A program made the translations under genes and the position numbers. Below are positions 1-5,782 of a stretch of 12,957 nucleotides of DNA, piece after piece; within the stretch, counting starts at the first letter, position 1; each line of letters begins with the position of its first letter. This stretch comes from DTU080 sp050945315 (GTDB taxonomy: Bacteria > Bacillota > Limnochordia > DTU080), in the NCBI GenBank assembly GCA_050945315.1, contig JBMNSS010000072.1, positions 1-12,957 of the forward strand, given 5' to 3'. The notes below the pieces were generated by a model. That model was not told the DNA's origin. It made no database searches and worked only from the letters and a program-made list of their open reading frames with translations.

Positions 1-850
1 GTCGGTGGTCACGCAACCAGACAAGCCTCGAGGACGAGGCATGAAAGTGCGTCCGACCCCGGTAAAAGAAAAGGCCCTCGAGTTGGGGCTGCCGGTCATG
101 CAACCACAGCGTCTTAGCGATCCCAAATGGATAGCCGCCATGTATGAGCTGCAACCTGAGATCATCGCCGTGGTGGCCTTTGGGCAATTCCTGCCGAAGG
201 TGCTGCTGGAGTTGCCTCCAAAGGGTTGCATCAACATTCACCCCTCGTTGTTGCCCTTATATCGCGGGGCGAGTCCCATACAGCAAGCCATCCTCGATGG
301 GGCAGATGAGACAGGGGTCACGATTATGTACCTCGATGAAGGGATGGACACGGGTGACATAATCTCCCAAGTCAAGGTACCGATCAGTGAAGAAGATGAT
401 GCAGGTATGTTACATGACCGTCTGGCGAAACTAGGAGCGGATCTCCTTGTCAACACGCTGCGACAGATCGTGTCCGGTACAGCGACGCGCCATCCGCAAG
501 ATCACGCACTGGCTACGGTGACAAAGCGTCTACGCCGCGAAGACGGCCGAATCGACTGGCGTTCAGATAGCTCGACGGTGGCGAACCAGGTAAGAGCCTA
601 TACTCCTTGGCCCGGAGCGTTCACGACGCTGGATAACCGGCGAATCAAAATCCTGAAGGCCATCGCCAAGTCGCATAAAGTGAAGACTGCTCCCGGTTGC
701 GTCGTTTCGCTCTCTGATGATGGCCTGGAGGTGGCTTGCGGTCAGGGTACGTTATTGATCAGACAGCTGCAACCGGAAAGCAGCAAACCCATGCCTGCAT
801 CTTCCTTTGTGCGAGGCTATCGCATAACAACCGAAAGCTGTTTCACATAA
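1..850 (+). CDS. fmt: methionyl-tRNA formyltransferase, 5'-truncated by window edge
   Basis: Transfers a formyl group from 10-formyl-tetrahydrofolate to Met-tRNA(fMet), giving the cytoplasmic initiator tRNA. The reading frame enters from upstream of base 1 (frame beginning at base 2), so the GTG at 5 is not taken as the true start; about 30 N-terminal residues are missing compared with the usual ~310. Visible family marks: the TQPDKPRGRG stretch after the first strand, the folate-site motif NIHPSLLP near nt 233-256 (Asn-x-His, then SLLPLYRGASP), and MDTGD near nt 344-358 carrying the conserved Asp. The C-terminal tRNA-binding domain follows (RIDWR, then AYTPWPGAF). The stop is 25 bases before the next gene on the same strand, as in an operon; fmt normally follows def and priA in Firmicutes, which would lie outside the window. 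Confidence 0.97.
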   Translation, partial: SVVTQPDKPRGRGMKVRPTPVKEKALELGLPVMQPQRLSDPKWIAAMYELQPEIIAVVAFGQFLPKVLLELPPKGCINIHPSLLPLYRGASPIQQAILDGADETGVTIMYLDEGMDTGDIISQVKVPISEEDDAGMLHDRLAKLGADLLVNTLRQIVSGTATRHPQDHALATVTKRLRREDGRIDWRSDSSTVANQVRAYTPWPGAFTTLDNRRIKILKAIAKSHKVKTAPGCVVSLSDDGLEVACGQGTLLIRQLQPESSKPMPASSFVRGYRITTESCFT

Positions 851-875
851 GAGCGAATGGAGGGATGTCTCCGTC

Positions 876-1571
876 ATGTTTTGGCCTTATTATGACCCGA
901 CCATCTTGGTCTTGATTCCCGCCATGTTGCTGGCTATGTGGGCTCAATTGCGGGTAAAAACAACATTCACTCGCTACAGCCAAGTGCCGTCTCTTCGCGG
1001 ACTCAGCGGAGCCCAGGTAGCAAGAAGCCTGCTCAACGCCGCCGGTCTTCATGACGTGGCCGTTGAGCCGACGCGGCACCATTTGGGTGATCACTATGAT
1101 CCGCGCCGGCGCCGAATACGTCTGTCTCCGGAAGTGTATTCGAGCACGTCACTTGCTGCCATCGGTGTGGCCGCCCATGAAACCGGGCACGCACTGCAAC
1201 ATCACCGCAACTACGTACCGTTGCAGATTCGCAATGGTATTTACCCCGTGGCAGCCTTTGGCTCCAACGCTGCCTTTCCTTTGGTCTTACTGGGGCTGTT
1301 GACGGGAGCCACCGGGCTTTTGACCTTGGGTATTTGGCTTTTCATCGGCGCCCTGGCCTTTCAGGTGATCACACTGCCCGTAGAGTTTAACGCCAGCAAT
1401 CGAGCTATCCAGCTGCTGAGTCAAGGCGGGTATGTCCAAGGCCATGAAGCGGGCGGCGTGAGAGCTGTATTGCAGGCAGCCGCACTGACCTACGTAGCGG
1501 CAGTGGCAGTAGCCATCAGTCAATTGATCAGACTCTTCATCCTTCGTGGTCTGGCCGGCCGCGACGACTAG
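876..1571 (+). CDS. yugP: membrane zinc metallopeptidase, YugP family (PF04298)
   Basis: A 231-residue membrane protein with a gluzincin-like active site. Residues 5-25 form an N-terminal hydrophobic segment; HETGH at 101-105 is the HExxH zinc and catalytic motif; hydrophobic segments at about 123-143, 145-168 and 203-224 follow, and LPVEFNASNRA at 168-177 supplies the probable third zinc ligand, Glu170. This order and length match the neutral zinc metallopeptidase family whose B. subtilis member is YugP; its substrate is unknown to me. The start is ATG with GGAGGG at 859-864, 11 bases upstream. The family commonly sits just after fmt and before rsmB in Clostridia; here it sits between fmt and spo0A. 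Family assignment is confident, physiological role is not. Confidence 0.93.
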   Translation: MFWPYYDPTILVLIPAMLLAMWAQLRVKTTFTRYSQVPSLRGLSGAQVARSLLNAAGLHDVAVEPTRHHLGDHYDPRRRRIRLSPEVYSSTSLAAIGVAAHETGHALQHHRNYVPLQIRNGIYPVAAFGSNAAFPLVLLGLLTGATGLLTLGIWLFIGALAFQVITLPVEFNASNRAIQLLSQGGYVQGHEAGGVRAVLQAAALTYVAAVAVAISQLIRLFILRGLAGRDD

Positions 1572-1596
1572 GTCACAGAGATAAAGGTGGGGCATC

Positions 1597-2361
1597 ATGA
1601 TAACAGTGCTCCTTGCCGATGACAACACGCAACTGTGTGATACCCTAAAAGACCACATCAATCAACAGGAAGACATGGAAGTAGTGGGTATCGTAAGCGA
1701 CGGTGAGCAGACTCTCGAGGCGTTGAAGCGCCGTTGTCCCGATGTCCTATTGCTCGATGTCACAATGCCTCGTTTGGACGGATTAGGCGTCCTGGAGCGA
1801 CTGCACACCGAGGACTCCGGCAAGCCATGTGTCGTTGTACTGACTGCCTTAGGCCGTGACGATGTAGCTCAAAGGCTCACACAGCTCGGCGCCCGGTACT
1901 TGATGGTGAAGCCCTTTGACCCCGATCTTTTGATAGAACGGATCCGTGAATCCGTCGCCTCCGAGCGATATGATCCGCTCCTGACTATGCGCCGACAGAG
2001 AGCCGATTCATCTGTGTTTGAGCACGAAAACCGCGTAACGAGTCTGTTGCATGAGATGGGTGTGCCTCCGAATCTCAAGGGATACGGATATCTGCGCGAA
2101 GCAGTGCTGACAGCGATATCCCATCCGAGGCTTCTACATGGGGGGCTCACAACGGAGCTTTATCCGTCAATAGCCAGGAAGTACCGCACAACGCCAACCG
2201 GCGTAGAGGCAGCTATTCGTCACAGTATTCGCGTGGCCTGGAACAACAACCGATCCTTTCTGGCAAAGATTACCGGCACCGCCGGCGTACCGCGCAAAAC
2301 CTTACCGCCCAACTCCTTAGTGATATCTCGCCTGGTAGACGTTGTTTTGGACTCACAGTGA
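1597..2361 (+). CDS. spo0A: stage 0 sporulation response regulator Spo0A (divergent)
   Basis: Master transcription factor for entry into sporulation, activated by phosphorelay or kinase phosphorylation of its receiver domain. Residues 1-120 are a CheY-like receiver with the acidic pair D8-D9, phospho-acceptor D54 (LLLDVTMP), T83 and K105 (VKPFDP). After a short linker, residues 146-252 are the Spo0A_C effector domain: VTSLLHEMGVPPNLKGYGYL, then LYPSIARKY and VEAAIRHSIRVAW. Length 254 against 267 in B. subtilis. The start is ATG with AAAGGTGG at 1583-1590. Only 25 bases separate it from yugP and I see no promoter, so co-transcription with fmt-yugP is likely. Odd points: the recognition helix reads TGVEAAIRH where B. 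subtilis has SRVERAIRH, so Arg211 and Arg214 become Gly and Ala, and the gene is not next to spoIVB. It could be a diverged paralogue, with a second spo0A elsewhere. Confidence 0.93.
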   Translation: MITVLLADDNTQLCDTLKDHINQQEDMEVVGIVSDGEQTLEALKRRCPDVLLLDVTMPRLDGLGVLERLHTEDSGKPCVVVLTALGRDDVAQRLTQLGARYLMVKPFDPDLLIERIRESVASERYDPLLTMRRQRADSSVFEHENRVTSLLHEMGVPPNLKGYGYLREAVLTAISHPRLLHGGLTTELYPSIARKYRTTPTGVEAAIRHSIRVAWNNNRSFLAKITGTAGVPRKTLPPNSLVISRLVDVVLDSQ

Positions 2362-2430
2362 CAGCGGCATGCTTACGGCGGCACACTTGAGCGATTGCCA
2401 CATCAAGTTGCCCCTGCCTGTTTCCGCTCC

Positions 2431-2460
2431 GTATCGTTGCCTCTTGCGACTGCCATACTA
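2431..2460 (+). promoter_or_regulatory. candidate sigma-G-type forespore promoter
   Basis: CATACTA at 2454-2460 equals the best sigma-G -10 sequence known from B. subtilis ssp genes (consensus CATNNTA). GTATC at 2431-2435, 18 bases upstream, fits the -35 consensus GNATR at four of five positions. A transcript would begin about 2467, just ahead of the strong ribosome site at 2472-2481 of the Gln-rich gene. The match is short and made by eye; the agreement with the character of the downstream gene is what raises it above chance. Confidence 0.42.
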
Positions 2461-2491
2461 AGCTCGCGGCAAAAAGGAGGGGACAGCAAGC

Positions 2492-2713
2492 ATGCCCAAG
2501 AAAAAGATGCCCAGAAGCGTCCAACGAAAACAGGAGCGTCAGCAGCAACAGCAGCAACAGGAACAGTTCGAATCAGCCCAGGAAATGCAACCATACCCAC
2601 AGGGGAACGCCAACTGGGAAGTAGCGGAGGAGTTGGGCGAGCAGGGACAACAGGCCGCTCAGCAGGGGCGCAAACGTCAGTTCCAGCGCCAACGCAGGCC
2701 TGAGGAACGGTAG
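2492..2713 (+). CDS. small Gln-rich basic protein, SASP-like (gamma-type resemblance)
   Basis: A 73-residue protein with 21 glutamines, a basic start (MPKKKMPRSVQRK), a Q-run at 17-23 and an Arg/Gln-rich tail. The only non-repetitive stretch is NWEVAEELGE at 41-50. WEVAEELG resembles the YEIASEFG/TEFASE segments of small acid-soluble spore proteins, where the germination protease GPR cuts after the Glu. Gamma-type SASPs (SspE) are likewise Gln-rich blocks around such a motif and act as an amino-acid store in the spore. The start is well supported: AAAAAGGAGGG at 2471-2481 and ATG 10 bases on. A sigma-G-like promoter lies upstream and a perfect hairpin follows the stop. No SASP DNA-binding signature is seen. 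Existence as a gene is likely; SASP identity is my inference. Confidence 0.7.
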   Translation: MPKKKMPRSVQRKQERQQQQQQQEQFESAQEMQPYPQGNANWEVAEELGEQGQQAAQQGRKRQFQRQRRPEER

Positions 2714-2735
2714 CGGAATCCTCTGAAGGGAATAG

Positions 2736-2763
2736 CCGAAGCACCCACTTGTGGGTGCTTCGG
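2736..2763 (+). terminator. perfect 13-bp hairpin after the Gln-rich gene
   Basis: CCGAAGCACCCAC at 2736-2748 pairs completely with GTGGGTGCTTCGG at 2751-2763; in RNA the apex would open to a CTTG loop. It begins 23 bases after the stop of the small Gln-rich gene, so it probably ends that transcript. No U-run follows on either strand, so termination by this stem alone is uncertain; it may protect the 3' end. Confidence 0.55.
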
Positions 2764-2784
2764 ACGATCCAACAGACAAGACGA

Positions 2785-2819
2785 GGGGCTGCCCCCACGA
2801 TCACCCGTGGGACAGCCCC
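2785..2819 (-). terminator. terminator-like hairpin downstream of tRNA-Pro
   Basis: Read on the minus strand, GGGGCTG plus CCCACG pair with CGTGGG plus CAGCCCC around a six-base loop, interrupted by a small internal asymmetry. It starts six bases beyond the tRNA CCA end. The tail after the stem (TCGTCTTGTCTGTT) is only moderately T-rich. Its position makes it the likely end of the tRNA transcript, facing the other hairpin at 2736-2763. Confidence 0.55.
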
Positions 2820-2824
2820 CTGAC

Positions 2825-2902
2825 TGGTCGGGGTGAGAGGATTTGAACCTCCGACCTCTGCGTCCCGAACGCAGCGCTCTAGCCAAACTGAGCCACACCC
2901 CG
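2825..2902 (-). tRNA. tRNA-Pro, anticodon CGG
   Basis: The minus strand folds as a complete cloverleaf: acceptor CGGGGTG with CACCCCG, D stem GCTC/GAGC with an AGTTTGGCTA loop, anticodon stem CTGCG/CGCAG around loop TTCGGGA, and T stem GGAGG/CCTCT (one G-T pair) with loop TTCAAAT. The anticodon CGG reads proline codon CCG; the G after it is the usual tRNA-Pro position 37. A73 and the terminal CCA are encoded (2825-2827). A strong promoter lies 12-50 bases upstream and a hairpin lies downstream, so it is probably a single-gene transcript. Confidence 0.96.
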
Positions 2903-2920
2903 TCAACTCAACCAAGTGTC

Positions 2921-2950
2921 ATTATACGGTGGCACTGCCGTCGATGTCAA
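2921..2950 (-). promoter_or_regulatory. consensus housekeeping promoter for tRNA-Pro
   Basis: On the minus strand TTGACA (2950-2945) and TATAAT (2926-2921) are both exact sigma-A consensus hexamers separated by 18 bases. Transcription would start about 2914, some 12 bases before the mature tRNA 5' end. Such strength is typical of a stable-RNA promoter. Confidence 0.88.
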
Positions 2951-2972
2951 GCCACTTGACGAAATAATGATG

Positions 2973-3239
2973 CTAGGCAAGCGGATTGTTGTGGATGTCG
3001 AGACGTTCGGCAGCGAACTCGTAGAATTTCCTCAAGGTATTCCGCAGTCGCCTCGCATAGTGTGTGCTATAACCGTCACCCCGTAGGAATTGCGCTACAT
3101 CGGCGGCCGTAGCCCGATCTGCCAGAAACCGCAAGAAACGACTGGCGTCTCCGACGTAGGCTTCTTCGGTCTTGATACCTTGCTCCCAAAGGTATTCGGT
3201 ATATGCGGTCAAGAAATGCACTCGCTGAGTCTTGTTCAA
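2973..3239 (-). CDS. standalone integrase N-terminal SAM-like (core-binding) domain protein
   Basis: An 88-residue protein resembling only the DNA-core-binding domain of tyrosine recombinases (XerC/D, phage integrases). FLTAYTEYLWEQGIKTEEAY followed by RFLRFLADR recalls the Xer first helices, and YARRLRNTLRKFYEFAAERL with HNNPLA recalls the end of that domain. It stops at the NPLA position where the catalytic domain would begin; only 70 bases lie between its stop and the tRNA gene, so no Arg-His-Arg-Tyr catalytic domain can be encoded there. The start is TTG at 3239 with AAAGGAGTGG nine to twelve bases upstream on the minus strand. The frame is clean, which suggests a maintained short protein rather than a decaying remnant, but a truncated integrase beside a tRNA gene is the obvious alternative. 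It cannot recombine DNA alone; its role is unknown. Confidence 0.68.
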   Translation of the reverse strand: MNKTQRVHFLTAYTEYLWEQGIKTEEAYVGDASRFLRFLADRATAADVAQFLRGDGYSTHYARRLRNTLRKFYEFAAERLDIHNNPLA

Positions 3240-3434
3240 CGGCCTCCACTCCTTTGTATAAGCGGATGCTAGTCTCTCACAAACTGACCGCGACTATGCC
3301 GACGAGCCTCGCCTGATGACTATCGGAGAGAGGAAACCGCCGAGGAATGAAGAATTATGGCCAAAGCCCCCTCTGGATTCCGGCGGCTGGCTTGCCTCAA
3401 CTGGGAGGTCTTGAACTTGGAGGTGGATTCGGGT
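3240..3434. other. divergent intergenic region between the integrase-like gene and rlmN
   Basis: This stretch must hold the control of the long rlmN-to-rpe run, but I find no convincing promoter. The best + strand match is TTGTTC at 3232-3237 with TATAAG at 3257-3262, spacing 19, which is weak. The frame of rlmN is open from ATG 3357 through this region, with a modest GAGGA at 3342-3346, so a 26-residue N-terminal extension of RlmN cannot be fully excluded. Confidence 0.3.
3419..3426 (+). promoter_or_regulatory. ribosome binding site deciding the rlmN start
   Basis: GGAGGTGG lies eight bases before TTG 3435. It is stronger than the site in front of the in-frame ATG at 3357, and the protein starting at 3435 begins where RlmN homologues begin. 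Confidence 0.65.
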
Positions 3435-4466
3435 TTGCCCAACATATTGGGCGCTGAGATCGCAGAGATTACGGATTGGTTTATTGCCCTCGGTGAACCG
3501 CGGTATCGTGCCGAACAGATTCTGGATTGGATCTACAAGAAGTCCGTCTACTCGTTCGAGATGATGTCGAATCTCCCAAAGGGGCTTCGCGATACACTGT
3601 CATCCCGTTTTCACATCAGTCTGCCTCAGGTCGTTAAGACACAGATCTCACGCGACGGCACCAGCAAGTCGCTCTTGCAGCTGGCTGACGGCCAACACAT
3701 CGAGGCCGTCGTGATTGAAGAAGGCACCCGACTGACAGCCTGTCTGTCCTCACAGGTCGGATGCGCCGTAGGATGCAGTTTTTGTGCAACGGGTCTTTCG
3801 GGTTTCTCGCGCCATCTCTCAGCTGCTGAGATTGTCGGACAATTGCTCGTCCTTCGTGCGCAACGCGCGGAGGGATTGACCAACGTAGTGATGATGGGCA
3901 TGGGTGAGCCCTTAGCCAACTACACCAACGTGATGAAGGCCATTCGCATTATGAATCAACCGGAAGGACCGGCCATGGGCTCCCGACGTTTCACGATTTC
4001 CACTGCAGGTGTCATACCCGGCATTGAGCGTCTTATGAATGAGGATTTGCAGGTCAATCTCGCCGTATCGTTGCATGCTCCTGATGACAGACTGCGTGAT
4101 CAACTGGTACCATTGAATAAGACGTATCCCATCGCGAGCTTAATCGCCGCATGTAGGGAGTATGCTGTGCTTACAGGGCGTCGAGTTACATTTGAGTACG
4201 TCCTATTGCGGGATGTAAACGACTCACCTGATCATGCCCAGGCCCTGGGCAGGTTGCTCCGGGGATTCTTGTGTCACGTCAATCTTATCCCGGTCAACAC
4301 CGTTGATGGGCTGGCTTACAGGCAACCCGCACCCGGAGTGACCGAAGAATTCGCCCGGGTTGTCGCTTCTCATGGCGTTCGTGTGAGCATACGAAAGGAA
4401 AAAGGCGCCGATATTGACGCCGCTTGCGGCCAGCTGCGCCTTAGGGACGAGGTGAGGGCTTTTTGA
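3435..4466 (+). CDS. rlmN: dual-specificity 23S rRNA/tRNA methyltransferase RlmN
   Basis: Radical-SAM enzyme that methylates C2 of A2503 in 23S rRNA and A37 in some tRNAs. With start TTG 3435 the protein has 343 residues, normal for the family, and opens as PNILGAEIAEITDWFIALGEPRYRA, which matches the usual N-terminal helical domain. The cluster motif is VGCAVGCSFC, with C110, C114 and C117 binding the 4Fe-4S cluster; C103 and C331 (DAACGQL) correspond to the two catalytic cysteines, the latter carrying the methyl group. GMGEPLANY and FTISTAGVIPGI are further signatures. A longer form from ATG 3357 would add 26 residues with no family likeness. The stop overlaps the fhaA start (TTGA, 4463-4466), so it leads the cell-wall kinase cluster. 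In most Clostridia rlmN is preceded by rsmB, absent here. Confidence 0.96.
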   Translation: MPNILGAEIAEITDWFIALGEPRYRAEQILDWIYKKSVYSFEMMSNLPKGLRDTLSSRFHISLPQVVKTQISRDGTSKSLLQLADGQHIEAVVIEEGTRLTACLSSQVGCAVGCSFCATGLSGFSRHLSAAEIVGQLLVLRAQRAEGLTNVVMMGMGEPLANYTNVMKAIRIMNQPEGPAMGSRRFTISTAGVIPGIERLMNEDLQVNLAVSLHAPDDRLRDQLVPLNKTYPIASLIAACREYAVLTGRRVTFEYVLLRDVNDSPDHAQALGRLLRGFLCHVNLIPVNTVDGLAYRQPAPGVTEEFARVVASHGVRVSIRKEKGADIDAACGQLRLRDEVRAF

Positions 4467-5245
4467 GCCTGCTCTTACGTGTGGAAAAATGGCTCGAAAG
4501 CAGGATTGAACGCTTCTTCGGCCCACGTGAATGTGTACAACCCATTGAAATCGCTCGTCTCATGGTTCGAACCATGGAAGACCAGCGACGTATCAGCGTG
4601 CAACGAACTTATGTGCCTAATGATTTCGTGATTTTTGTCAGTCAGGATGATTTGGTCGAGTTACAGGCTTTTGCCCACACCCTGGAACAAGACTTGGCCA
4701 ATCATGTCAAGGCGGCTGCCCGGCGTCACAACCTGGCTTTCCCCGGTCCGGTCAGTGTGGATTTTAAGTCGGACAGTGACCTCAATCGGGGACAGGCGCG
4801 CGTGCAAGCCCAGTTTGTCGAGGGCGACGAGATCGAAGATCTCTATGCACATAGGGAAGCTGAGACTCGCTTTACCGAGGCTCCTGAGTCGACGATGATG
4901 TCCATGGACAAGACCAGAGGGTATAAGAGTCTCGTCACCGACAGGCCCGCCACCTGGCAAGTTACGGTGGATGAAGGTCCTGATGCGGGAGCCGTTTTCA
5001 GTATCCGTTTGCCCGCCACGATCGGCAGACGGCAAGATTGTGACATCCAACTCCATGACCCCAAGGTATCTCGCCTGCATGCTCGGCTGGAAATGGGAGC
5101 GGAAACGCCGGTAATCATCGATGCCAACAGCACCAATGGCACTCGACTCAACGGCAGACTCGTACGACGCGCTTCTGTGGGGCCCGACGATCGAATAGAA
5201 ATAGGAGCCACACGATTGAAGATCGCCCCGGCGGGAGGAGAGTAA
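4463..5245 (+). CDS. fhaA: FHA domain protein with N-terminal DUF3662, FhaA-like
   Basis: A 260-residue cytoplasmic protein in two parts. Residues 1-120 match the FhaA N-terminal domain (DUF3662): SLLLRVEKWLESRIERFFG, PIEIARLMVRTMEDQ, and YVPNDFVIFVSQDD. A linker of about 40 residues follows. Residues 163-256 form an FHA domain with the phosphothreonine-binding marks IGR at 188-190, SRLH near 204-207 and NSTNGTRLNG near 223-232. In mycobacteria FhaA binds phosphorylated MurJ (MviN) and restrains peptidoglycan synthesis at poles and septa; a related role is an inference here. The start is TTG inside the rlmN stop, with GAGGTGAGG at 4449-4457. The next gene is fhaB. The linker contains Thr/Ser-rich bits (TEAPESTMMSMDKT) that could be kinase targets, not shown. 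Confidence 0.92.
   Translation: MSLLLRVEKWLESRIERFFGPRECVQPIEIARLMVRTMEDQRRISVQRTYVPNDFVIFVSQDDLVELQAFAHTLEQDLANHVKAAARRHNLAFPGPVSVDFKSDSDLNRGQARVQAQFVEGDEIEDLYAHREAETRFTEAPESTMMSMDKTRGYKSLVTDRPATWQVTVDEGPDAGAVFSIRLPATIGRRQDCDIQLHDPKVSRLHARLEMGAETPVIIDANSTNGTRLNGRLVRRASVGPDDRIEIGATRLKIAPAGGE
5233..5242 (+). promoter_or_regulatory. strong ribosome binding site pointing to an ATC codon for fhaB
   Basis: GGGAGGAGAG lies at the end of fhaA. The only nearby fhaB-frame codon at good distance is ATC 5247; the first ATG, at 5265, is 22 bases from the end of the site. No other gene start is close enough to use it. Confidence 0.5.
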
Positions 5246-5264
5246 CATCGAACAGCTCTATTGG

Positions 5265-5714
5265 ATGGGCAGACTAGCGATGGCCGTTCTGCTTTTCATA
5301 TTCCTGTTGCGCCTGGCTGTGGTTCTCTCGCGCTCATCCACGGCCTTGGGCTCGGCACAGCCTTCGTATGGTTCGAAAAGACTTCAAGACGGGTTGACAC
5401 TACGGTTGTTGCAAGGCGACAACCGGGTGTGGGTGAAGGATTCTCATGAAGAACAGCCCCTTGAAGTCGGAGCCATTGTGACCTCCATGAATGAACTCTC
5501 CTTGGGTAGAGCCCCGGGAAACGATATCCGACTCGAAGACCCGTTTTCCTCGGCTTTTCACGCTTGCATCCGCAGACAGCGTCACGGCTTTCTCATAGAG
5601 GATCTGGACACCACCAACGGGACAAGAGTGAATGGCGTACGCATCCGCACCCCAGTGCGGATAGAAGAGGGAGACATCATTGACGTGGGCTCAACAAGCT
5701 TTGCAGTTGAGTAG
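5265..5714 (+). CDS. fhaB: membrane-anchored FHA domain protein, FhaB-like
   Basis: A small protein with one N-terminal membrane segment (about residues 5-22, AMAVLLFIFLLRLAVVL) and a C-terminal cytosolic FHA domain at about 70-149. FHA marks are LGRAPGNDI, SSAFHA, and DTTNGTRVNG. It probably tethers phosphothreonine recognition to the membrane near the kinase PrkC. Its place between fhaA and the phosphatase is the place of mycobacterial fhaB (FipA), which links PknA signalling to FtsZ/FtsQ and division; that role is only inferred. Length from ATG 5265 is 149 residues. Six more in-frame residues (IEQLYW) precede it, after a perfect ribosome site, and make the N-terminus look more like relatives, so a start at ATC 5247 (155 residues) is possible. 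It is reported from 5265 as the conservative choice. Confidence 0.9.
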   Translation: MGRLAMAVLLFIFLLRLAVVLSRSSTALGSAQPSYGSKRLQDGLTLRLLQGDNRVWVKDSHEEQPLEVGAIVTSMNELSLGRAPGNDIRLEDPFSSAFHACIRRQRHGFLIEDLDTTNGTRVNGVRIRTPVRIEEGDIIDVGSTSFAVE

Positions 5715-5767
5715 ACTCTCCGCAAAGAGGCGTTAGTACGATGCTGTGGCGTAAGAAGGATATCGCT

Positions 5768-5774
5768 AAAGGAG
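5768..5774 (+). promoter_or_regulatory. ribosome binding site deciding the stp start
   Basis: AAAGGAG lies eight bases before GTG 5783, where the homologous part of the phosphatase begins. The upstream in-frame ATG 5741 has a weaker AAAGAGG at 5724-5730. Confidence 0.6.
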
Positions 5775-5782
5775 TGTACGGC

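Noticed and set aside
2538..2565. CAG/CAA repeat, possible microsatellite
   Set aside because: It encodes the Gln run of the small protein with mixed CAG and CAA codons; no long pure repeat tract.
2825..3356. Attachment-site duplication marking an integrated element at tRNA-Pro
   Set aside because: I looked for a second copy of the tRNA 3' end or anticodon-arm sequence in the window and found none.
3565..3571. TGTCGAA, the Spo0A box consensus
   Set aside because: It lies inside the rlmN coding sequence at Met-Ser-Asn codons, far from any promoter, and a 7-mer is expected by chance in 13 kb.
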